64,000 nt of DNA from Stenopsyche tienmushanensis (taxonomy: Eukaryota > Arthropoda > Insecta > Trichoptera > Stenopsychidae), in the NCBI GenBank assembly GCA_008973525.1, contig WACJ01000130.1, positions 186,001 to 250,000 on the forward strand, given 5' to 3'. The position numbers and the translations under genes were made by a program. Below are positions 1-12,100 of the stretch, one piece after another; positions within the stretch are counted from its first letter, which is position 1; the number at the start of each line of letters is the position of its first letter. The notes beneath the pieces were generated by a model. It was given only the letters and a program-made list of their open reading frames with translations. It made no database searches and had not been told where the DNA came from.

Positions 1-128
1 TCGGAGCCGTCGAGTCCGCACTGTTCTCGTGGCCGGCGCGGAAGGCGCTCGTCGCCATGGCAGAGGTATGTGTCGCGCGCTAACCGCTATCCGAGCCGCC
101 CGCCGCCGCGCCGCCGCCCCGCCGCGAC
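1..128 (+). promoter_or_regulatory. dorsal 5' leader / CpG-rich first-exon region
   Basis: This is GC-rich sequence directly before the inferred dorsal start. CpG-rich sequence continues to about 600. An upstream ATG in strong Kozak context (gccATGG) at 57-59 opens a nine-codon frame including its TAA stop (57-83), so it would act as a short upstream ORF if the leader includes it. A consensus donor (GAG/GTATGT) lies inside it at 65/66. The left edge of the window cuts the region, so neither the transcription start nor core promoter elements can be placed. Confidence 0.45.
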
Positions 129-3100
129 ATGGAGCCCGCCCTAGGTGTGTAGCCCGCGCCCTCCGGCTGCATGCCTCCGCGCTCCGCCGCAGCTGGACTC
201 CTTCGCCCTTCCGCTCGCTCGATCTCGACAAAAATGGCGTCGACCCGAAGATAAATAACAACGCCGAGCGCGCTCCGCTGCGATATAAATAGACTTCCGA
301 CGCGGAACTCGGAAAAAGTTTCGAAGCTCGCGCGCCGCCGCCGGGGGACGGGAGGACCCCGGGCGGGGATCCCGCCCCCGCCCGGCCGGACCCCGCCGCT
401 TCCCGTCGGCGCGCTCTGACAGACGTCAGAGGTCTGTTTACTTCCGGCGGGAGAGGCGCATCTTCGGTTCCCGCGCTCGGCTGAGGGTCGGCGGAGGAGC
501 GAATCGTGCGAGCTCGATCCGGGCGCTCGCGATTCCCGCTGCTGCGGACACTCGCCTTCCTATGTTACTCTGTTTTGTTTTGCACCGTCGATCCACGATC
601 TGTCCGATCGTTTTTTGCATGATTCATCGCGATCGACATTCGATATCGAATAGAATCGAATGCGGCCATATTTTGAACGAACGCATGTCACACTTCTGAT
701 GCAGTCAAACTCCCGATAGCCCGTCGCCCGAGTCGCTCGCGTTCAACGCGCGCGACTCGGGTATGACGAGGGATACAAAACTTACGCGGTATGCGAATCT
801 CAAAGGATATCAAAGTATCACTTTTGAGATTCGATTGGCGCCAAGTCCCCATGCATGTGTTTACTTTTGTCGCTTGGCTTGTTTGATACCGAAGGTTGGA
901 AGTCGTCTCGCTGACGTGTACTGAGACTCCTCGGACCGGTTTCGCTCGCACTTGCGCTTTTTTATTTCAGCTCGTTTATCCTCCGCGAATGACGCATCGT
1001 CGTGTGCATCGCAGATACGATAATCACTAAATTATACACGGCAGCGCTCGACGCCGTCCAAATTATCATATCCGATCGAATCCCCATAATATCCCAGCAC
1101 ATCTCGTTCGCGCTCCGTTTCGCTTTCGAGCGACGCACGGCTGCGAGATGCGGAGCGCTGACGTCGAAAAATACCATGCGCTCTTCGACGCAACAGGGAT
1201 GGCAACCACTCGCGCGATCATTCTGCGTCCCTTCAACAGCACGGGAGACAGCCACCCAAAAAACCCCCAAATTTTGCACCCATTTCTACAAAGCCCATTT
1301 TTGTTTCAGTCAGTGTTTATACAATGTAAATCGGGAAAGTTACATTCTACCAAGCGTTCAACGTTGCGGATAAAAATAAATAAATAATTGTACATATCGG
1401 CATTAAATTAAAATTTACAAAGCTGTTTTTTTGTCTGTGATTAGTTTACGTTATTTTTTGTTTAACTAACATCGTCTAAATTCGATACAAGCTGGTCAAG
1501 GTTTCGATAAATTTGATTAAAGTATATTAATAATAAGCAGCTACGACATACTTTACGTTGACATTTACATAGTATTTTTTTTACAAATATCAAACATTGT
1601 TATAAATGTCGACAAAAACCTCATTGCGACAGATTGCCCTTTTGTTTATTTACAATAACAAAACAACAAAATGAAAAGAATTTTAAAAATCAGAACCAAG
1701 AAAATAATCCACTTTAAAGCAATTATACTGTAAAGTCGCTTCGACTAATATCGTGAGATATTGCAGGCAATGTTTATGTTGTTAGATTTTGATTTTAATC
1801 TATTTTTAAATCTTCTAGGGTTAAGAAATTAATGCGTTTAACATGTATACAGACATATAGTCAAGAAAATGTTGTGAATTTATTTGTAAATACTAGATCT
1901 AGGAATAGGACTTCAGGCCCTTATTGTTTCTATTCAAAATAAATATGTATTTTCTACCTCTGCTTCTTTCGCGTTATCTACGTTAAGCGACGCATTTCAC
2001 TTGATAATAATGCGGATTGAATTGATGGAAATAAATACAAATCAAATGAGTTTCTCGTTCGTGGAAAATCTATATTGTGCAGCATCGTCATTTTATTAAT
2101 GGTTGCTTCCAAATCTATTCATATATTGGGGCATCGAGTGACCATTTAAAGGCTAATACTTAATCAGTTCATAATTAGTTCGTTGTTCTGTTTAAAGACG
2201 ATTTAAACTTGGTACAATTATCGAAGCTTCGAGTTTAGGGTTGCAATAAGGGGGTGGGCAAATAAGGCGCCAGTCTTCAAACAACCCATCCGATCAGTCT
2301 TCTTCGGACAATTTAGTTTTTTAATGAGACTTCGTAATCGTTCTGTAGACGTGTTCGGGTATGGCGTCCAATCGCGAGGCGTTCGTTCATAATGTCAGCG
2401 GTTCGAAAATCGGACCGGATGAACACGCAGACTCTGTGATAGCTCCGTCCGCTTTTAGGGATTTTTTCAATATTTTCGATGATAAATATTAATATATTGC
2501 ATTTATAAAAGTATTATTTAACTTCAAAAAAATGGATTTTCGCGGGGGGGGAGGCAAATTAGATACAAGCCACAGGCACTTCATACCCTCGTTACGGCTC
2601 CGAAATAAATAGTTATTTTCGTATCGGTTCAATTCCTAGGCGCTAAAACTGCCATTGAATTTATTCAACTCGTCCTCGAGCGTTAGTCCCTCTCACTCCC
2701 CCTCCCCCCTGATAGGGTCTGTTTAAAATACTAAAACTTATTGCAAAATTGGCCAATTGTAGATTCTCTCCTGAATGTGAACGTTTCACTCTTCTGTTGA
2801 TCGTCCCTTTTGTTTGACGAATTGACAGCGATGAAATGTGTCAGCTGGAGAAATTGCCAGCGGTCGATGAGCCACGAACGTTGCATAAATTGAAGTTGGC
2901 AGTCGAGACGGCAATTGATAATTACATCGTCTACAATACAGTAAATTCGATAGTCAACAAAAAAGAGATGACGAAACGTTGCCGCTTTGCATTTCTTCAT
3001 CTCGCCGCAGCATCCGCCTCAGGACGAACGCGAAAGTTCATCAACGTTTATGCGTTTTTCAATTCGGTTTTTCCACAAATTTGGAACTCGTCGAAGTTAC

Positions 3101-6100
3101 GCGTGTTGGTGAAAATGAGCAGCGTTTTACGTAATTTTCTTTCTTGTGAGAATCCGGCCTCGTAACATAACGCCTCGCGTGTGACTCACTGCTCTCCAAA
3201 ACGTGCAATTTGTAAATGTTCTAATTTCGGAACGTTCATCTGCGTCTTCGTTGCACGGAACGTCCGATTTTCTGAATGTCAATTATCCGTAAATTTCCGG
3301 CGATGAAGAAAAACCTAAATATTCGAGATTCGGTCACTGTTGACACTCAGTTTGGCACTCTTCGGCGGAAAAATTCGAAATAAATGATTCCCAGCTTTAC
3401 GGCAAACGTCTGTACGCGTGGAAATCCCGCATGTATAAATTTAAAAGCTCTTAGATCACAATTGTAGATGAAATCACACTTTTGAAAGAATCATCGCGTA
3501 CACTTCAAAAAAGAGTAATTTAATACTCGATCAAAGCGTTTCTAAACTCTCGCTCTACTTCTTGACCAGTACCCAAACTTACCACCCCCATATAATCTTT
3601 TTTGTAGTAAAAACCATGACCCATAAGTTTAATATTTCTACATAATAATTCGATCGACTTCTCGAGTTCCCTGCATTGCCTTCGTCGCTACGACAATCTC
3701 TGATTGTCGCGTTGATCGGTTGCGGAGATCGCATCGGGGGGTCATTCGGAGCGCAGGGTGTTCCATACCTTTAGCCTCGATGATGATCCCGGCGCCGATG
3801 AACGACAGACGCCCCCTTTCAAAAGGAAAGGCACGCTTCTTGATCTTTGATGACGATTCGTCTCTTCGGGGCAACGTCGAATGGAAGGACTCAAAAGGCG
3901 GAAAAGTGTGGATTACAAAAATGAATTTATTTCAATAATTTATTTGCCTTTTCAATATTAAGCGATGATTACAAGCCACAAGGCCTCCATGTAAGACAGG
4001 TTCGACGTTTCAAACTTTCACTCTATTATAACGAATTCGATGAATTCTTCCGGTCGGCGCAGTATTCACAATTAATTGTTTGATCCATGCAACAATACAA
4101 ATTTAGCTTTAATGTATTAAATAGTAGACAAAAATATAAAATTAAAAAAAATTATATTCTAAGTGCAATTTCTTGATTTTTTTTATGTACTTTTATTTTA
4201 AAATACAAAAAGGCATTGTTGTTTTTTATTGAAATAGATAAGGATGATATGAGATTATTTATCTTAAATCTCCACGAGCACTAATTTCTAGTTAGTTTCT
4301 TTTTTCGTGATGAGACTCATAACTGCATTAAATCCACGTTCTACTAAATTGGAGGATGGTAAAGCAATCAAGTAGTTTGTGGGTCTACTTGTAACTAACA
4401 CCCAATTGGGGATAACCAACTGAATAACTACAAATCTCTGGCTAAAGTCAAAATGAGCCGTTTAGTGATGACGATAAGCGAGCAAATCATCATCCCGTTT
4501 TTGCAATTTTGAAAGATATCGAAATTAAAACCGTGTGAAAATGAAACCACGCAAATTGATACCGCGTAATTCAAAGGATGAAATGATAGGAAACATTTTT
4601 ACTTGGGAGGGTAATAGTCAAGTTTTTTCTATAAGACTATGGACATAGTAAATTTTGCAACTATTTTTATAAACTGACACTATTAGATTTAATACAGCGT
4701 GCAAGATCAGAAATGCATAATTGCAAGTATTGAATCTTTTCTAAAAATGCACTTCTTGAGTGACAAATGGATCTTCATTCTAATCGTTGCTAAGAAAACA
4801 AAGATGACTCCATATGCATCAGAAAGCTCTTTCCATTATAAAAAAAATATGATCATCTTTAAACACGGTCATCTGAGTGGCCCACTGGAGATTGATAACA
4901 AACTCACAAATATATGATACGATAATAGTTTTACTATGGACTGTCTAGGCGCTATGATGATGATGATGATGATCGATCGATCCAAACAATGAATACGGAA
5001 AGAAAAAAATACATTTTCTAGTTAGATTTAATATTATTTTCTTTATATTCCCTAGCCATAAACAAAATTTAATAATTCCTATCTGGATTCTTAAATATGT
5101 AGTTCGATATGCGCTTTGAGATTGTTTAGGTCTTACGTTGATGTAGTTTTTTTTTGCGTCCACGAGAAGCGATTCTTCCTCAACACGAGCTCCTCGACAA
5201 CTCTATAAATTTTGAATATTTTTTCTTGGAACTCATTGCTAAGTAACCATGCGTGGGTAGCATACCACAGTAATGCCGCGATTGCTAAAACCGCAGCTTA
5301 AAATTCGACGATAACGCCGATCGAATCGAAGTATAGTTCAGAATGTCCGAAAATCCTAGCATTCGTGTATAACGATCTGTATTGCGTAAATTTAGCATTA
5401 ACAAACGCATGCTAAAATTTTTTTACATAAATACGATTTAAAAATGCACGTCGTATTAGTCAAATCAAGTCAGAATTTACGAACTTATATCAGCTCTCAG
5501 CTATCTTTTCGAGCCTTGCGTTGCCATCGTCGCTGCGGCAGTCGCCTATTACAGCGTTGTTCGGCTGCAGAAATTGCACCGGGGGGTCGCTTGGAAACAT
5601 AGGGCACTTCGTACAATTAACCTCGATGATAATCTCGGTGTCGTTGAACGATATCATTCATTTACCATTTCAATACTATACGACGATTATGAGGCAATAA
5701 GCAGTAAGGCGAATATCAGTTTGTGGTCCGAAAGGAACCACAAACTGATACAAATTGAACAAAGAACTTAGCAGCTATTTGAAAACTTTATATTTTAACT
5801 CTAGCTAGTTTTATTCCGCACTTGAAATCTTCGGTCCGCGCAATAATAAAAATAATCTCACAGTTAAAATCGCGTTATACATCGAAAGCAGACTACTATT
5901 TATCAGTATGAAATTTAATCGATGACATGTGAATCAATCGCAGATTTCTTAGTTCAATGAGTTTATTTTGATTCGAAGGTGATAATAATATTACAATGCG
6001 TTTTTCAATGCCGTTCGATCATTCAGCGATCGCTGTCGATCTATGTTATTCATTGTATCCAAACTTTTCGCCATTCCGAGTGTCCTTGCAGTCACAGTGA

Positions 6101-9100
6101 AGTCTGATTAACACCTCGAAACAACCATGATCGATCAGTAATTGGTTCATCTTGTCTGCGGCGGAATTTGTGTCGATGTAGAGATCGACCTTTCGGTTGC
6201 TCTCTTGCACGTTGCCATTTAGAAGTTGTATCGTCTTTGTTTCTCTCGGAATTTGCAAAGTTGTTTTTTTTATTATCCATCACCAATGACACCCAGCCGT
6301 ACAAGTTTTTTTGTTATGTAAAGGTTTCTCATGATTGAGGTCCATTTCCACATCTTTCTATGATATAACGCGTTGACTTTTGTTCCTGGCGATCTGCGCA
6401 TGCGCAGAATCTGCCGGTACATAAAAACGGCAGGGAAGAATAACGAGGAAGTAATGCAATTAATTGTGCTTATACTTTAATGTATAGTCATTGCGGTTTT
6501 ATTTTTCCAGAATTTATGATGAAAACCACACGCCACTTATTTGCAGTTCTTAGACGACACGCTCCTCTGTTACCGGATAAAAGTCGATTAATGTGTGTTT
6601 TTTTTTCAAATTTACGCGCCACACTTTGCATTTTCACGCCCATGTCCGGTTTATCGTAATTTTAAGAAAAAAAATGCGTTTACTCCTGTGGTTTTGCGCA
6701 TGGAAATAAAATAGTCTCGAATTTGTTAATTGCAAAATGATTATTAAAGCATTTCCTCTGCTTGATATTTTCATAATATGCTAGTAATATTTTATGATGT
6801 AAGAAATCGATGCAAATTTCGCATCTCGATCAATGCTGCTTTGCACCTACAGCTTGCTGTTGTTTGCGAATGCATTTCTAAAATCTGTAATTTTCGACCT
6901 TGGAGTAATTATAATTGCATGCAATAACAGAATAGCAAGCATCGAGCGTTGTTTTTTTCGTCTTCTGGTCTCATGTTGAGGTTGACGAACATGTTCAAGG
7001 CTTCTCCGCCCTAGATCATATGTTTTTGCATCTACAGTCAGACTTTTGGAATGACCATTTGAAATGCTGTTAACACTTTGAGTAGTGAGCTAATTTTAAA
7101 TCGTCATTTACTTAGATGCTATATTTGCATGGCCGCCACTTATCATCCGTACAAATCCACCTATCTGTCAGGACCGTCGCAGCGTGTATGAAGCTTGTAC
7201 ATGAATAAATAAACACTGTCGATAGTACACAATATTCGGGATTTCTTCAAGTAAACCTAAACAATACACTTGAAATCGATCAATTATATCATTCACATAT
7301 CATTATTAGTCGATAAAATTGTCTCTCTCCGTCTCTGTTTCTCTCTTTTCGCTCTTTTTGAGCAACTGGAATTCGGACACAACATTGTGTCTTACCTCTT
7401 TTAAGGATTAAAACACAATTAAGTTGAAGATGATGCAATCATCTCGAGCTCATTTGGGGTTGAATCATGATGATGATTATTCAAACTTGAATTATGTCAT
7501 AGCACGTTAAAAATAGAGAAGAACTCATGTGACTTTCACATTTTTATCGACATCACAATCAGAATCCCGTTCGCGATTGTGTTTTATCAATACGCACTTT
7601 CAGATGAAATCAATCGATCGCCAAAAGTAATCCCAGATTTTAACTCGTATATTGAATGATTTTCATATTCACGTTTTTACATCACTTCTGTGATTGTGAG
7701 ATTTTGATCGATCGTCTCGGATTAAACAGTTGACGTAGTTTTTGTATTATTGTTTGTTTAATGATGTGACACGTGGAGTTTTCCAAGATAGATTCAATTT
7801 TTGCACAAACACTATTTCGCTTAATCATCCTCGCGTCCGATTATTTTGACGGATTCGTCAGTTTTCAACGTCAAATGAGTGGATTAATTGATCCAAATCG
7901 ATTATTTGCAATGTGTTTTTTTGCTGTATTGCGAATCACTGCAGACAGACGACACGTGTAAGCGATCAAATCAACCAATCAGAACCAATCATGAGAATGT
8001 GTGAATAGAATCACACAACGTAAAGCATGTTTTTTTATAAAATTCAACCTCATGTCACTGATTCATTGTTGTAAAATGAGATGACATGATTGCAGTCGTA
8101 GACCACTTCAAATTGCATTATTTTATTAACCTTTTGAGAAGTTCGATCGCGTATTTGCGATCGAATTCCAGTGATTCAGAAAGAGCATTCTTAGACGTTG
8201 AGCTCGGAGAGAGACGTACATCGTACGATTGTATACTTAATCGATTTCAAGTGTATTGTTTATGTTTGCGCAAAGAAATGAACGAATATTGCATGCTATC
8301 GACAGTGTTTATTTATTTATATACAAGCTTCATACACGCTGCGCGGTCATGACAGATAAATGGATTTATACGGACGATAAGTGGCAGACATACGAATATA
8401 GAATTTATGATGATTTAAAATTAGCTCACCACTGAAAAAGTTAACCAGGGGTGGACACACTTTTGATCGCTATGGGCGATCTGATATTTTAAAATATAGA
8501 TGGCGATCTAAATGTTATACGCAAAGACTGTCACCGCATCAAGTATACAATTCTGACTGTATTTGTTCAACGTCTATATATCGCCGCGTCGCACTTTTGG
8601 CGGAAATTTCTTTCATTCTTCAAAATTTGTCGCTTCACAAAATTCAATGTGTAAAGATTGTTTCTTTTATAGTGCAAGCAACCAATTAAAATAGCAAAAA
8701 ACTAACTAACTCTGTTTACGGACCACCAAATTCCTATAGCCAAAATCTTCCGCCAAAATCTTGCAAACATTTATAGACCTATTGGATTTTTTAAGACCGC
8801 AAAGAGTCCAATTTAATACATCAATTCCGTCGTCCAGCTTATTTATATAGATGTCCGAAATAAAATCTTATTTCTGTTGGCGCTCCGGACCAATTAGAAG
8901 ATTGAGCAACCATGCTTTAAATTTATCATTTATCTCAGTATGACGAATAGATTGATCAATCGATCCGAAACAGAACGAGCGAGCTCTCATCTTGTTCTAA
9001 TTCATCGCACGTACTATTTAATTTTTCATTGGTCATTGGCTAATATAGCAGATCCATATAGCAAAACTTGCGCTACATCTTCCGATCAACTTTCCAGTTC

Positions 9101-12100
9101 CTTTCCATTCGATATTTGTTGGAATACATTTCAAGACTCGAATAAGTCATCTATTATGAACAAAATAATTCAGATTGAATCGATAATGAGAATAGGGCCC
9201 GATCCACACTATGGTGCCGTTGACGGTTCGATCTCGCTCCGATCAAATATTATTATACAAGAAACAATCAGAGTATTCACACTATCGGATCGTTCCAATC
9301 CCGTTTTTTGTATGAGAATATTTGACTGGACCGAGAGCGAAATCGAACCGTTACCGGCACCATAGTGTGGATCGGGCTTTAAACCTTTTTTGTGCGGTAG
9401 ATGCGTTCCGCGAAAAATCGCACAAAAAAAGCTATGACTTACATAGCAAAAATGACGATGCGTTCTGTGGATTTTAAAAACTGCATAACTTTGAAATCGC
9501 ACAAAAAAAGGTTTTAGTATATACCTAATCAGTAGCTTTGGATTATTATCAGAATATATGGAATCGAACGTTGGATCTTTTCAATTCAGGTTTAGCCAGA
9601 TTTCCTTGCTGAAAAAGTAAATGCCGAAACGCTTAAAAACGAAATTGGCCGCTTATGAGCTACTGATTTGCAACAATCGACAAAATACCATTTCAAAACA
9701 ATGGTAAATTCGCAATTCACTCAGATCCTCTCTTATCTAACACATTTCTATTCAAGTAATTTTACCCTGATATAAATATATGCTAAAGACAATATACTAC
9801 CAAATATTGATTCATACAAATCATTCAATAAGTCGTTAAACTTGAAGAGTGGCTGTCTGAGGTATTTCCTCTTTCATTTTTGATTCGCAGACCTGACACC
9901 ACTGTCTGGGGACGTCCCCTATTAGATCCAAGTGTATTTACTATTTGTTGAATAGATTTCGTCGGATGCACAAAACCTCATTGTCCGTTTTAACTACCCT
10001 CTCGCTTCGGGGTGTATTAACTTTTTTGATGAAATTCATATCAATCAATTTAAAATGGGGCGCAAAAAAATGTAATTTCTTTTGAAAGTTGCTCATTAGA
10101 TGCCCACTAATTAAAAGATCGACAATCAAAATACGACAGACCAATGAAAAGGATGATATTTAAAAAAAAAACGAAATTTTAATCCGGTATCCCTAATATT
10201 ATTATATTTTTTTTCAATTTGGAAATCCCTGAAATTTATATTTTTCTTGCGATTATCTATTTCTTATCTTATATATACGTTACATAGGTTTTATCGATTT
10301 TCTTAATGCTGTAACAGTTCGAATCGGTCTATCGTCGCTGATGGAGTGTATGTTCCTATTGCATTTTTTCGTTGTCCAAATCTTTGTTGCTAGATCATCC
10401 CGAATGTCTATTGTAGCGTTTTCATTTTTCGCGGAAAATATAGGCCTTGAAATGATAAAATAAAAGATGGTTGCAAAAGCAGATCACGCTAGTGGGCTGT
10501 TAGCCAATAACGCTTGCTGCTAAAGAGATGAAGTCTAGAAACTGAATCTGTCTACATCAGCCTCTAAAATACATCTCGATGGGATGCTGAGACTAACCTG
10601 AAATACAGTAAATAGCTTTCATTCATTCACAGACAATGTCGATTCTTGCAGATTTTTAGCCTTCTTTTTCTTGATTTTATTTTCATCCACTTTTTGCCTC
10701 CATCCAGTTGAATAAAAATATTCACGCAATCTCAGACTGAGCGAACTCTCCAGTGCCTTGCGAGACGACTGAAATAATATTTCAAAAGCTTTTTCTTCGC
10801 TATTTGAGTATCAAGACGAAATACAAAAATAGATCGAATGTGTAACCAGATATATTCCAGCTGTCCTGGGAAATCTGATTGGGAACCAATTCAATCATTA
10901 AAGCATCAAATAAATTGTCAGATCGATGATTAATTCCACTAAAAATTAGTATAACAACTCAATCATTAATACGTTTTTTATTATTTTTATAATAGACATT
11001 ACTAACCATCAGAATGTGACCAAAAATAAAAACATTTAATTTCGATTAAACCTACTTTCAAACTAATATATATATATTTATTGCGAATATTTTCCTTTGC
11101 ACTGTATTCTGTAGTTTGCTAAAAGTATTTTTATTTAGTCTTTGATTTGAGTAATATTTAGTTTTGGAGCATGCTATTTGTTTATGTTTCGTATTTATAG
11201 TATTTTGGATTTGTTAGTGTAAAAAATTTAATCTTTTAACCATTACAATCTAACATATTAACTTAATTACATAACATTTAGAATTGTTATTTCATTAAAG
11301 ATATCCTATTTTACAAATAAATCTATCAATACACGTAGAATAAATTCATGAAAATATTAATTTTTGTAATAAATCAGAAGTAAATATGTTCCATATCTTA
11401 GGATATCTAATTGTGATGAAAACAAACCAACTAAATATTTACAATTCGCGTACTAAATGCGTCGTTGAAATTTTCAGATGAAGATCTGCCTCCTTATGGA
11501 TTGAATAATGAGGAAGAAGTTCAACAACCAAATATTCATATCAGTGATGTCAGTAAGTAATGATATATAAAACCGTAATATCGAACGATCTCGTTGCCAT
11601 CGCAAGGTTTACAATATATTGCATCATTTTAACTCGACCCGTTTACATTTCAGTTGCTGCCATTCAAACTGCGGATCCAACATTTGAAGCTGCAATACAT
11701 AACTACGGCGGCTCAGACATGTTGAATGCAGGAGCCCCAATGCCGGGGCCGTCAAATCCCATTCAACAAAACCAATCTACAGCTTGCCATTCCAGATCGA
11801 GAGTCACTCCCTTCGTTAGGATTGTCGAGCAACCTGCACCTAAATCGCTTCGGTACAAAAAATGACTAACGTTTTTTTATATTCCAATGCGTAATGATTG
11901 TGCTGCAGAAGTACTCGTCACAAATTAAACATGAATTCTTGAAAAAATGCGTGCATCCGTTATTTTTACATATATCTTAAATGTTTTGGCTCGTGTTCAA
12001 CGATACAATCATTCAGACACGTTGATGTGCATTCTTGAAAAAAAAATCAAACAACGTGCTTTTTCTTTCAAACTAAACTTTTGTACAGTTGATATCATCA

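Larger units (their letters stand above)
145..11477 (+). other. dorsal intron 1 (11.3 kb, repeat-rich)
   Basis: The donor ctag/gtgtgt (144/145) and the acceptor ttttcag (ending 11477) are phase-matched. The intron holds a 1.37 kb TTAA-flanked foldback element, a 181 bp palindromic element, two diverged copies of one dispersed repeat (about 3650-3880 and 5505-5700), part of another repeat (2359-2466), a GATGAT microsatellite near 4956-4975 and an NRF1-like palindrome (6394-6407). The rest shows no coding signal; the short open frames in it lack splice logic or recognisable domains. Confidence 0.7.

Noticed and set aside
57..65. ATG-GCA-GAG/gtatgt as the dorsal first exon
   Set aside because: Direct splicing to 11478 gives a stop after a few codons. 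The exon ending at 144 fits the required phase. It is kept only as a uORF or alternative-exon candidate.
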